A stretch of DNA of 64,000 nucleotides from Sandaracinaceae bacterium (GCA_019637095.1 JAHBWG010000012.1:1-64000); one strand, 5' to 3'; counted from the stretch's first letter, positions 27,301 to 34,752 are shown. Numbers and translations are program-made. Notes: generated from the sequence alone by a model not told the origin.

Positions 27301-28750
27301 CGACGTGATCCCCGGCGCGGTCGTCTTCGAGGCGGCGGCGTTCACGTGGGCCGCCACGTTCGAACGCGGCGCCGGCTGGCTCACGGAGGAGCTCGTCGCG
27401 CGCTGGCTCCCGACCGGCTTGCGCGGGGCCTCCCGCAAGGAGCCGCTCCTCGTCGAGGTCTGCCTGGACGTGGCGCCCGAAGCCACCCGGCGCGCGGTGA
27501 TCGCCGCCCTCGGGGAGTCCGCGACCACGATCGGCTTCGGCGAGACGCACTACGTCCCGCCGCGCCTGCTCGAGCAGCCCGCCTTTCGCGCGGCACACGA
27601 GGCGCTGCTACGCCAGCTCGCGGGCTCGGAGAGCGTCAACGCGCAGCGCGCGCTCCCGCGTCTGCTCGCCTCGCTCTTCGCGCACGGCGAGGGCTGGGGC
27701 GCCGGTCGAGCGGGTGCCCTCGTCGGCGAGCTCGCCGGCGACCGCGCCGAGCTACGGCGCGCGCTCACGGCGCAGTGGTTCGCGCACGATCCGGACGGCG
27801 CGTGCGACGCGTTGGTCGCGCTCGCGTCGAGCGCCGACGAGCTCGCGGCGCTCCTCGAGCCAGCGGTCGGGCGCGGGTTCGGGGGACGAAGATCGCTCGT
27901 CGAGCGGTGCTCCCCCTCCACCAACGCCGCGCTCCTACGCGCCGGCCTCGCGCTCCTCGAAGCGGACGAGTGGACCACCCGCCACGAGGGGTGGATGAGC
28001 GCGCGCAAGACGGCCGCGGCGTTCTTGCAGGAGCTGGCGTGGAGCACCTTGATGCGCCACGACGAGCTCTGCGAGGCGGTCGGCGTCCTGAGGACTTCAC
28101 CGTACTGGCGCGAGCAGCTCGAGCGCGTGCAGAACCGCGACGAGCTGAGCCAGGAGGCCGACCTGCTGCCGAGCCGCCCGCCGCCGACCCCTGCCGAGGT
28201 CAGCGCGCTCCTGGCCGGGAGCCTGCGCCTCGTCCGCGACGCGCACGAGCTGGCGCTCGTGGTGCTCCGGGTGCTCACGACGCCGCCGTGGACGGAGCGC
28301 GAGCTGCGGCTGCTCGTGGACGACGCCGGCGAGCCGCGGCGCGAGAGCGCCGCGCAGGCCCTCCTCGCGGTCTTGCTCGACGCGTGGCAGCGCGGCCACC
28401 CGACGGCGCCGCGGATCGCCCAGGAGCCGCTCGAGCGCGGAGGCGACCGCCCCGACTTCGTCGTCTACGCCGACACCCCGCGCGGACGCGTCGTCGTCCC
28501 CGTCGAGGTGAAGCGGGCCACGAACCGGAGCTGGAAACGCGACCTCGAGCAACAGCTCGTCCAGCGCTACCTCCGCGACGCGGGCCGCACGCACGGCATC
28601 CTGTTCGTCGTCGACACGGACGCCGCGGCGAAGGCGCTGCCGCGCAAGGCGAGAATCGCCGCCGAGATCGAGCGCGTCGCGCGCGAGCACGGCGTCACCG
28701 TGCACCTCGCCTACCAGGCGCGTCCCGCGTCGGCGACGAGGCGGCGCTGA
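24374..28750 (+). CDS. Large STAND-like NTPase with degenerate cyclase-like N-terminus and C-terminal PD-(D/E)XK nuclease motif
   Basis: This is a 1458-aa protein. Residues about 25-145 resemble a class III nucleotide-cyclase fold that has lost metal-binding residues (DGDCLVALVTG, CLELAVAIRDALLLEGAS, ITVTGGFAGVRVDHRLEPVP). Residues about 190-300 form a P-loop region: RRVLIVADAWRGKTYVARRL as an unusual Walker A, RVWIVDAADEW as Walker B, TLVFARKDD as sensor-like. Residues about 330-1330 are helical, as in STAND repeat sensors. The last 115 residues hold RPDFVVYADT (Asp1361) and VVVPVEVKRATN (Glu1378, Lys1380), the PD-(D/E)XK catalytic pattern, then LEQQLVQRYL. The start overlaps the AlbA_2 gene stop. 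It is probably a ligand-triggered defence nuclease (inference), and exact domain boundaries are uncertain. Confidence 0.85.
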   Translation: MTSQVRANARTAEAALLAVRSDAARERDVVDVFRRLGHLDPERDGDCLVALVTGTRDATAAQRCLELAVAIRDALLLEGASAGVACELLATLRHDGPARVARERVVEWARRWDAQITVTGGFAGVRVDHRLEPVPGALLALHALTRSDVPVLPPLGRWVAPLGGRCWLEGGLLASVPRGALDVAELVRWGSSARRVLIVADAWRGKTYVARRLYAALSAAGGAVHATWLEDRVPAWPPRGFFDDPSQASRVWIVDAADEWLHRRERLDALDLTRADLLTLVFARKDDSYEALQSWLDPTEVVELLPLTREQLTELCDGDDETARRVTERARAIVGHAQAALSPAELLRLAHHDGSTLPELRIEIVRARCTEPRGAEPPPAHPAQAFEAAKRLAAAATFSGTAEVRFGAGTVGFFAAEAIDDALWDAARALERSRVLVPRGEAFRFAALHLAEDLAALAVVDALPTPDGASDDRARTLDEAGLRNLFSDGLGLRPDLSRVWERVREMRPDVERSRAAFDIDEAAALALYERLEARAAAHPKTASDLPFDLARALGGDRVKARARAVLEEASPDPGRLELALVTALLCDWKDLAGPAARWAMASTLRLDAREYALWIALAGVRQGGDDLWESLGAVADALFAELDELPALEEPSPELPWGHDDRDPFDDPRVPQTETRISMLERVTHALLWADRIGALEAARRVPWGRGPGHARDEIAAELHTRLTVDEARAVLDALAQPVVPRHVRVLANRACELFLEHLPDPLDRDDERRLLAITERLHLASSSVQDRLFDIARQRAIVRRTIFERHTLATGQDAVALERSSEELAWLLGLAGRLPGEWPWSLVDGIAGLVLDLDERLHEVERARALLEARGLGHRVEALQTTRRERSEQLERWREADRARPARHPPVRIEHWLERLAEESIAASERLWRVGAILAGHTSKIAGRLDDLGVDAQRRFVESTRDALVEATPTAWPRTDVIPGAVVFEAAAFTWAATFERGAGWLTEELVARWLPTGLRGASRKEPLLVEVCLDVAPEATRRAVIAALGESATTIGFGETHYVPPRLLEQPAFRAAHEALLRQLAGSESVNAQRALPRLLASLFAHGEGWGAGRAGALVGELAGDRAELRRALTAQWFAHDPDGACDALVALASSADELAALLEPAVGRGFGGRRSLVERCSPSTNAALLRAGLALLEADEWTTRHEGWMSARKTAAAFLQELAWSTLMRHDELCEAVGVLRTSPYWREQLERVQNRDELSQEADLLPSRPPPTPAEVSALLAGSLRLVRDAHELALVVLRVLTTPPWTERELRLLVDDAGEPRRESAAQALLAVLLDAWQRGHPTAPRIAQEPLERGGDRPDFVVYADTPRGRVVVPVEVKRATNRSWKRDLEQQLVQRYLRDAGRTHGILFVVDTDAAAKALPRKARIAAEIERVAREHGVTVHLAYQARPASATRRR

Positions 28751-28764
28751 CGGCGTGCCGTCGC

Positions 28765-29223
28765 CGGCACGAACGCGAGGAACTTCCGGTAGTACTCCGC
28801 GGCGCGGATGAAGAGGTGCGGGTTGTCGGGCGCCTGCGTGCCCTGATCGCGGAACGCGCGCGCGAGCGGCAGATAGAGGACCGGGTCCATCGGCGCGGTG
28901 CGCACGGCGCGCTCGAAGGTGTCGCGCGCGTCTGCGTCGCCCGCCTCGACGCGCTCGATGCCTTCGCGGTAGAGCGGCTCGGCCTCGGCGAGCAGGCGGT
29001 GCGCCTCGCGGCCCTCCGGGGTCGCCGGATCGATCTCGCGCCAGGCCTGGAAGGCGGCCGGGTCGCGGTCGATGTGCCAGCGCGCGCGCGCGTCGGCCCA
29101 CCGCGCCGCGACGCTCGGCCCCGCGTCGGACGTCTCCGTGTCGGCGCACCCGGCGAGCACGAGGACACCGAGCGCGGCGGCGACGCGCCACGGGCGAGGC
29201 GACGGACGCATGGCGTGGCCCAC
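28765..29223 (-). pseudogene. Truncated duplicate of the TPR-kinase gene (5' part only), repeat copy B
   Basis: The ATGs at 29223 and 29211 correspond to those at 21646 and 21634. The reading frame encodes the same first 153 residues as the intact kinase, with the lipoprotein signal and TPR region, and then diverges at 28765 next to the STAND gene stop. The nominal frame continues 17 unrelated codons to 28711. All eight nucleotide differences counted by eye between the copies within the coding part are synonymous. It lacks the membrane segment and the kinase domain. Confidence 0.9.
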
Positions 29224-29274
29224 GGTACCCCGTTCGGTGGCCGTTGGGCCCGGGACCTTGGGCGGGCCACGCGT

Positions 29275-29416
29275 TCAGCCCGCTCGGTCACGCGCGCGCA
29301 GCGCGTCCACCACCCAGCCGACGTGGCGCCCCGTGCTCGCGGAGCACGTCGTGCGCGAGCCTCGGGGATCTTCGGCTCGAACATCACGCCGCGCTCCCAG
29401 CGGCTGCTCTCGATCG
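29275..29416 (-). pseudogene. Rearranged fragments of the carboxylase gene
   Basis: Positions 29279-29360 correspond to the carboxylase 3' end (compare 31942-32040) but lack a 17-bp stretch, which shifts the frame. At 29361 the sequence jumps to a piece related to the middle of the carboxylase (compare 32859-32914), encoding IESSRWERGVMFEPKIPE where the intact gene has IESSRWEPGVMFEQNIPE. The two pieces are not adjacent in the intact gene, so DNA between them was deleted. Confidence 0.8.
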
Positions 29417-29990
29417 CATTCGACCGCCGCCTTCGCGAAGCCCGCGCCGTATACGGCGTCGACGCACCTCGTCGACGACGAGCGTGCCGCCGCGCAAGAG
29501 CGAGAGCGGGCTGAGCCAGCCGGCCCAGTCGCTGGCGCGCGCGACGAGGCCTGCGCCGGGGCGTCGAGGTGCTGGTAGAGGATGATCTGGATCCGCGCGC
29601 CCGCGTCGCCAGGTGCATGGCGTGGGTGGACCGGGCATCCCGGACCTGCGGCGGGGCGTCGTAGCCGCGCGCGAGCAAGTGTTCTTGCAGGAACCGCGCG
29701 CTCTCGCGGTCGCACCGAACGGAGGGCGCGCCGAGGTTGGTGGCCTCGGTCGGGGTCACGAGCGTCTGGGCGTAGTTGCCCATCCGCACGCCGTGGTCGA
29801 CGAGCAGGCCCTCGGCGCGTTGCGCGCCCGCGAGCGCGCAGCGGTAGCCCCGCTGTACCTCGGCGCTCGCCGGCGTCCAGAAGAGCTTGCGCTCGTTGGT
29901 CCGACGGGTGACCGCGAAGGTCCCGTTGGGCGCGGCGATGCGCGACGGCGTCACGCCCGAGCGCCACACACGGCGCGCGCCGTAGATCCG
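29417..29990 (-). pseudogene. Unidentified gene scraps
   Basis: Several minus-strand stretches look coding but sit in different frames. One reads TNERKLFWTPASAEVQRGYR, then GLLVDHGVRMGNYAQTLVTP and CDRESARFLQEHLLARGYDA (about 29690-29930). Another reads ARIQIILYQHLDAPAQ (about 29570-29600), and a third ASDWAGWLSPLSLLRGGTLV (about 29480-29540). No family was recognised. With the neighbouring carboxylase and kinase fragments they make a mosaic of broken genes. From 29991 to 30063 nothing is seen. Confidence 0.5.
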
Positions 29991-30063
29991 CCCTGACGGT
30001 CGCGCGTACTCGCGCGCGCGGATCGGCGAACGCGGCGCAATCCCCGCGGCGATCGCCGCGCTC

Positions 30064-31143
30064 TCAGCCGAAGACCTCGTCGAGCGAATCGGCGGACAGC
30101 ACGCGCTTGGTCCAACGTTCGAGGTCTTCGAGCGTTGCCGCCTGTACGCGCCGCTCGACCGCCTTGGGCACCCGCCGAAAACGGAGCCGAAGCTGCATCA
30201 GCAGGACCTCGGCGCGTCCCTCGGCGCGTCCCTCGGCGCGTCCCTCGGCGCGTCCCTTCTGCAGCCCCTTCTGCAGCCCCTTCTGCAGCCCCTTCTGCAG
30301 CCCCTTCTGCAGCCCCTCCTCGATGCCCTGGGCCTTGCCCTGCTCGAGCCACTTCTTCTGGTAGCCCATGACGACCTCCCGCACGTTCTCGCTGAGCGGC
30401 GCGGCCTGAAGCGCGTCGAACACCGCCTCGCCTTCGTCCGCGCCCACAAGATACTGCAAGATGTGCAGCAGCGCCTCCCCGTCGCCGGCGGCGGCGGCAC
30501 GGTTCAGCTCCTGGGCCCAGCGCCCGATCAGCTCGGGCTCGAACCCGACGCGCACCGCGCGCAGCACCCACACGACGAGCCGCCCGACGGGCGCGCCTTC
30601 GCGTGCGAGCAGCTCGAGCTCGGGCACCCGCACGAGGTCATCGATGAGCAGCTCGAAGTCCGGCACGTAGGGCGCGAGCAACGCGCGCGTGTCCTCGTCC
30701 CAGTCGAGCAGCTCGCTGAGCCGCCGCGGCGCGGTCCAGCCGCTGGCGCCGTGGTGGAGCACGACGGGGATCACGACCGGGAGCCGCTTGCCCCGAGTCC
30801 GCCGCTCCTGCCGCAGCCACGCGTCCCACACCCGGCCCAGGTAGAGGTAGAGCCGGAACGCCATGAACCAATCCGGTCCGCTCTGGTGCTCCACCAGGAC
30901 GTACACGAGCACGCGCCGCTTGCCGAGCCTCGCCGAGAAGAGCAGGTCGGTGCGCGCCTCGTTCGCGCGGTCGACGAACGTCCCCGGCTCGCGTCGCAGC
31001 GTGCTCACGTCGAGCGCGTCGCCGACCGCACGAGGCAACACCGCGCGCAGCACCGGCACGATGTTCTGCGGGCTCGAGAGCGTGTCGCGCACCAGCCGGT
31101 CGTGCGGGTCGTGCGGCTCCCGCTTCTTCTTCGGTCCCGCCAC
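30064..31143 (-). CDS. Rpn-family (Transposase_31/PD-(D/E)XK) nuclease
   Basis: This 359-aa protein starts at GTG with AGPKKKREPHDPHDRLVRDT and continues with the family layout: NIVPVLRAVLPRAVGDALDV, NEARTDLLFSARL (candidate catalytic Asp) and VYVLVEHQSGPDWFMAFRLY (Glu-x-Gln of the PD-(D/E)XK-like core). PVVIPVVLHHGASGW follows. The C-terminus has four-residue repeats, GLQK five times then GRAE four times, before a short helical end. Rpn proteins are DNA endonucleases first described as promoting recombination and are also linked to phage defence. The repeats are exact at DNA level. It lies in the scrambled segment between repeat copies B and C, with Rhs remnants behind it. Confidence 0.9.
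   Translation of the reverse strand: MAGPKKKREPHDPHDRLVRDTLSSPQNIVPVLRAVLPRAVGDALDVSTLRREPGTFVDRANEARTDLLFSARLGKRRVLVYVLVEHQSGPDWFMAFRLYLYLGRVWDAWLRQERRTRGKRLPVVIPVVLHHGASGWTAPRRLSELLDWDEDTRALLAPYVPDFELLIDDLVRVPELELLAREGAPVGRLVVWVLRAVRVGFEPELIGRWAQELNRAAAAGDGEALLHILQYLVGADEGEAVFDALQAAPLSENVREVVMGYQKKWLEQGKAQGIEEGLQKGLQKGLQKGLQKGLQKGRAEGRAEGRAEGRAEVLLMQLRLRFRRVPKAVERRVQAATLEDLERWTKRVLSADSLDEVFG
30208..30315. repeat. Two adjacent 12-bp coding tandem arrays in the Rpn gene
   Basis: Four exact copies of CTCGGCGCGTCC (30208-30255) encode GRAE on the minus strand. Five exact copies of CTTCTGCAGCCC (30256-30315) encode GLQK. As the unit is a multiple of three, gain or loss of copies changes protein length but not frame. 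Confidence 0.92.
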
Positions 31144-31195
31144 TGCAGCGAGCCTGCCGCACGAGCGCGTCGAAGGCCAAGTGCAAACCCCCCAT

Positions 31196-31941
31196 CGACG
31201 TCGACATGGACCGCGCCGCGGACCTCGTGCAGGTGCGCTTCCGCGAGGTGGACGTGTGGTTCAACGAGGCCCGCCAAGGCAGGACGCGTCGCACGCTCGC
31301 GCGCGACATGCTCGCGGCGCCGGCCTTCGCGCCGCGGGTGCGCTTCGCCGACGTGGACGGCAGCGCCACGACGGACATCGTGTGGGCCAACGCGGGCCGC
31401 GTGGACCTACGCCGTCGTGCGCTGCGACACGTTCGGCCGCACCCGCGGCGTCATCGCCGAGGACGGCGCGGTCACCTGGACGAGCGACCACTCGAGCTCG
31501 AGCGAAGTGCGCGACCCGCTCGATAGCGATCCGTCGAGCCCGTTCTACCGGCGCTGCACGACGAGCGTGGTGAGCGGGCCCGGGCGCACGAACGAGCAGG
31601 TGCTGCGCCAAGTGAACCCGGCCACCGGCGCCAGCGCGACGCATCGGCTGTGGTCGTACTACCGCTGCGACGGCGCGGTGATGGGCCTGGTGCGCGCGCT
31701 CGGCCACGCGTCCGAGCTGGTACGCGCGCGCGCTGCCCGAGGGCGCGGTCGTGCGCACCTTCAGCCGCGACGATCACGGCCGGCGCCTGGCCAGCGCCGA
31801 CCCCGACGACGCGCGCGGGCTGCCGGCCCCAGGCGATCGCCGGCCGCTACGACGAGGAGCTCGTGCCGGCGGACCCGAACGAGAACCCCACGGGCAGGTC
31901 ATCGTCGAGAGCGTCGACTACACGCGCGACGGGCCCCGCGC
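31196..31941 (+). pseudogene. Frameshifted remains of an Rhs/Tc-toxin (SpvB/TcdB-like) gene
   Basis: From 31206 the plus strand encodes MDRAADLVQVRFREVDVWFN and APRVRFADVDGSATTDIVWA, then NAG, the FG-GAP-like pattern of SpvB/TcdB and Rhs N-terminal regions. Near 31400 the frame changes to TYAVVRCDTFGRTRGVIAED, followed by TGASATHRLWSYYRCDGAVM. Near 31750 it changes again to RTFSRDDHGRRLASADPDD, and near 31900 to VIVESVDYTRDG. No single frame covers the region, and no start, full beta-propeller or toxin tip is present. It is a dead fragment whose right edge runs into the carboxylase 3' end. Confidence 0.65.
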
Positions 31942-34174
31942 GACCGCGCGCGCGCAGCGCGTCCACCACCCAGCCGACGTGGCGCCCGCGCGCCTCGCCG
32001 ACCCCGTGCTCGCGGAGCACGTCGTGCGCGAGGATCCAGCGGTGCTCCGCGAGGTTCGTCTGGAACGGCTGGCCCGCGACGACCTTGCCGTCGGGGCGCA
32101 CCTGACGCCCCTCGATGCGCACCTCTGCGAGCACGGCGAGGCTGGCGAGCCGCAGCAGCTCGAAGGCGTGCTCCGGCTCGCTCGCGCGCACGGCCACGAT
32201 GAGCTTCCCGAACGTGGGGTCTTTGTTGACCAGCACGTCGCCCGGCTCGAACCCCACGTCGAAGCGGATCTTCAGGTCCTCGAGGCCCGGCAGATCGAGC
32301 CGCTCGCGCAGGCGCGCGGGGTCGGGCGTCTCGATGCGATCGAAGACGCCCGCGTTGGGGACGAAGAGGCCGCGCTCCCCGTCGCGCGGGTCCTTGAGGT
32401 CGGGGCGCCAGACCTCGGCGTTGATGCGGTACTCGCGCGCGACGTGCGTCTCGACGACGTCCTCTTGTGCGAAGTCGATCGGGGCGCCGTCCGCGAGGCG
32501 GAGCTGCCAGCGCACGAGGTCGAGCGGCTCGATCTCACCGGACGGCCGGCGGATCCCGTGCGACTCCTCGGTCACCGGGTGCTCCACCTGGATGCGCGTG
32601 TTCATCTCGAGGAAGTAGACGCGCCCTCCGGCGTACATCAGCTCGACCGTGCCGGCGCCGACGTAGCCCACCTGCTCGGTCACGCGCACCGCCGTCTGTT
32701 CGATCCAGCGCTGCAGCTCCGGCGCCCGGCGGAGCAGCGCGGGCGGGGCCTCCTCCTGGATCTTCTGGCTCGCGCGCTGCTCGGTGCAGTCCCGCATGCC
32801 GAAGTGGCGTGCCGTCCCGTACCGGTCGCGCAGCACCTGGACCTCGAGGTGGATCGTCTCGGGGATGTTCTGTTCGAACATCACGCCGGGCTCCCAGCGG
32901 CTGCTCTCGATCTCGCCGAGCACCTTGGTGATGGCGGCCTCGAGGCGATCGAGCGAGCCGACGATGGCTTGCCCGCGACCGCCGCCGCCGTTGGCGGCCT
33001 TGAGGCGCCCGGGGAAACGGAGCGCGCCGCGCGCGTGGGCGTCGAGGACGCGCGCGCGGATCTCGTCGGCGTCGCCGCGCTCGATGACGAGCCCGGGGGT
33101 GACCGCGTCGGGGGCGATCGACTCCACCACGGCGCGGAACCGGCGCTTGTCACCCGCGCGCTCGACGACGTCCTGCATCGGGCCGACGAACGCGATGCCG
33201 CTGCGGCGGAAGTGGCGGATCGCCGCCGCGTTCTCCGCGAGCGGCCCGTAGCCCGGGTAGAGCGCCGCGCGCGCGAGCTCGCGCTCCCACGCGTCACCGA
33301 AGCGGCGCTGGAACTCTCGGTGCACGCGCGCCGCGATCTGCACGTAGTTGGCGTAGGACTCGCGGAAGGAGCCCTCGAGCCCGATGGCGAAGCCGCGCTC
33401 GTGGGTCCGCGCGAGCCGGACCTGCAGGGCGTCGGCGTCGTCGCTCGCGCTGTGGAGGACCACGGGGACCTTGCCGAGGGCGAGGGTCTCGCGGACCGCC
33501 CGCACGCCCATCTCTCCCTTGTCGGCGACGAGGACGTACTCGAGCGTGCCCGCGCTCACCGAGTGCGCCGGGTAGCGGTCGAGCTCCATCGAGGCGAGGT
33601 ACAGGCGATCGAGGAGCGCCGGGCTCGCGGCGAAGAGCGCCGAGGCGCGCTCGCGGAGGCGCGCTCGGAGCGACGCGCGCGCCGGCGGGTGCGCCGACAG
33701 GGCGACCAGCGCCTCCAGCGCCGGTGGCGCCGCGAGGTCGGCCAGCGGTCCGTCCGCGCGCTCGAGCGACTCGAGGAAGGCGTCGTCGGGCGCCGGCGCG
33801 CTCTCGCGCAGCGCCGCGATCTGCGCGGCGAGGCCCCGGACGTGCGCCTCGGCATGCGGGCGCTCCGCGTCGGGCGGGATCCGGTGCTCCCACGCGAAGT
33901 GGTCCAGCCAGATGTCGGCGTTCTCGATGAAGTAGCGCAGCGCGACGAGCCGTCGGCCGTCCGAGCCACCCGGGAGGCTGCTCAGATCGATCAGCCGTGC
34001 GTCGCACCCGAGCACGGCGCCGAGCACCTCTCGGACGCCGAGGTATCCGGTCCCGGGCTGCACGAGCTCACGCTGTCGATCTCGGCGCCACGGCGGCGCC
34101 TGCGCGTCGGCTCGGAAAAGCCTCCTGAAGATCTGCCCGGCGAGCGCCTCCGACGAATCCACCTGCTCCGACAC
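31847..34174 (-). CDS. Biotin-carboxylase-like ATP-grasp protein with altered C-terminus
   Basis: This 775-aa protein (GTG 34174; GTG 34180 is also possible) has a unique N-terminal helical region of about 200 residues. A biotin-carboxylase core follows: YVLVADKGEMGVRAVRETLA, ALYPGYGPLAENAAAI, the glycine-rich ATP loop AANGGGGRGQAIVG, MRDCTEQRASQKIQEEAPP, FLEMNTRIQVEHPVTEESHG and the C-terminal RINAEVWRPDLKDP. It should use ATP and bicarbonate to carboxylate biotin. No biotinyl or transferase domain is seen. The last 30 or so codons, after RARG, read antisense through Rhs remnants, so the original stop has been lost. That stop survives in repeat copy A. It is divergent from a CheY-like gene. 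Confidence 0.88.
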   Translation of the reverse strand: MSEQVDSSEALAGQIFRRLFRADAQAPPWRRDRQRELVQPGTGYLGVREVLGAVLGCDARLIDLSSLPGGSDGRRLVALRYFIENADIWLDHFAWEHRIPPDAERPHAEAHVRGLAAQIAALRESAPAPDDAFLESLERADGPLADLAAPPALEALVALSAHPPARASLRARLRERASALFAASPALLDRLYLASMELDRYPAHSVSAGTLEYVLVADKGEMGVRAVRETLALGKVPVVLHSASDDADALQVRLARTHERGFAIGLEGSFRESYANYVQIAARVHREFQRRFGDAWERELARAALYPGYGPLAENAAAIRHFRRSGIAFVGPMQDVVERAGDKRRFRAVVESIAPDAVTPGLVIERGDADEIRARVLDAHARGALRFPGRLKAANGGGGRGQAIVGSLDRLEAAITKVLGEIESSRWEPGVMFEQNIPETIHLEVQVLRDRYGTARHFGMRDCTEQRASQKIQEEAPPALLRRAPELQRWIEQTAVRVTEQVGYVGAGTVELMYAGGRVYFLEMNTRIQVEHPVTEESHGIRRPSGEIEPLDLVRWQLRLADGAPIDFAQEDVVETHVAREYRINAEVWRPDLKDPRDGERGLFVPNAGVFDRIETPDPARLRERLDLPGLEDLKIRFDVGFEPGDVLVNKDPTFGKLIVAVRASEPEHAFELLRLASLAVLAEVRIEGRQVRPDGKVVAGQPFQTNLAEHRWILAHDVLREHGVGEARGRHVGWVVDALRARGRAGPVARVVDALDDDLPVGFSFGSAGTSSSS
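31942..32075. repeat. Right copy (C) of the 134-bp carboxylase 3'-end direct repeat
   Basis: This stretch matches 21709-21842 with two mismatches by eye, and matches 29279-29360 with a 17-bp gap. It is part of the carboxylase reading frame here. Copies A and C bracket about 10.1 kb of accessory DNA in direct orientation. Confidence 0.88.
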
Positions 34175-34351
34175 GTTCACCTCGTGTTCGGTCCGCGCGC
34201 CTCGCGTCGAAGCGGCGGGCCGGCGAGCGCAGCTTGTACGTCGCGGATCGTCCGGTCGCATAGGGATTCTCGCAGCGATCCATCGAGAACTGCGAACCGT
34301 GGGGCGCCGCGGCGCGTGGCGCGCGGGCCGCGCCGATCCGGTCCGTCGGCG

Positions 34352-34380
34352 TTGACCGTACGCGCTCGGCCCCGTAGCGT
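34352..34380 (+). promoter_or_regulatory. Candidate sigma-70-type promoter for the CheY-like gene
   Basis: TTGACC at 34352-34357 and TAGCGT at 34375-34380 are separated by 17 bp, and the ATG of the receiver gene is 12 bp downstream. Transcripts would have a very short leader. This is a consensus match by eye only. Confidence 0.5.
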
Positions 34381-34392
34381 GACCGATCTCGG

Positions 34393-34752
34393 ATGCGCCT
34401 TCTGATCATCGACGACGAGCCGAGGATCGGGCTGACCCTGCGGCTCCTGCTCGAGGAGCACGAGGTCACGGTCGCGACGTCCGGCAGCGAGGCCCGCGAG
34501 GAGCTCGAGGGGGGGGCGTTCGACGCGGTGCTCTGCGACCTCGCGCTCGACGACACGAGCGGCGCCGAGCTCACCCGATGGATCCGCGAGCACCGCCCCG
34601 AGCTCGCCGAGCGCATCGTCCTGATGACGGGCGGCGCGATCACCGCGGACGACCGCGCGCTCGTCCGCTCGCTGCCGCCGGAGCGGCGGCTCGACAAGCC
34701 GTTCACCGCGGCGCAGGTGCGCGCGGCGCTCGAGAGCCTCACGGCGCGTTGA
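34393..34752 (+). CDS. Stand-alone CheY-like receiver
   Basis: This 119-aa single receiver domain has the acidic pair in LLIIDDEPRIG, the phospho-acceptor Asp in VLCDLALDDTSG, the Thr in VLMTGGA and the conserved Lys in RRLDKPF. With no output domain it should act by protein contact or as a phosphate sink. It is divergent from the carboxylase gene. Its 3' end overlaps the converging lipoprotein gene by 14 bp. The orphan TPR-kinase could be a partner, but nothing in the sequence proves it. Confidence 0.93.
   Translation: MRLLIIDDEPRIGLTLRLLLEEHEVTVATSGSEAREELEGGAFDAVLCDLALDDTSGAELTRWIREHRPELAERIVLMTGGAITADDRALVRSLPPERRLDKPFTAAQVRAALESLTAR

Noticed and set aside
30208-30315. CRISPR-like regular repeats
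   Set aside because: The units are contiguous 12-mers without spacers and encode GLQK/GRAE in frame inside the Rpn gene.
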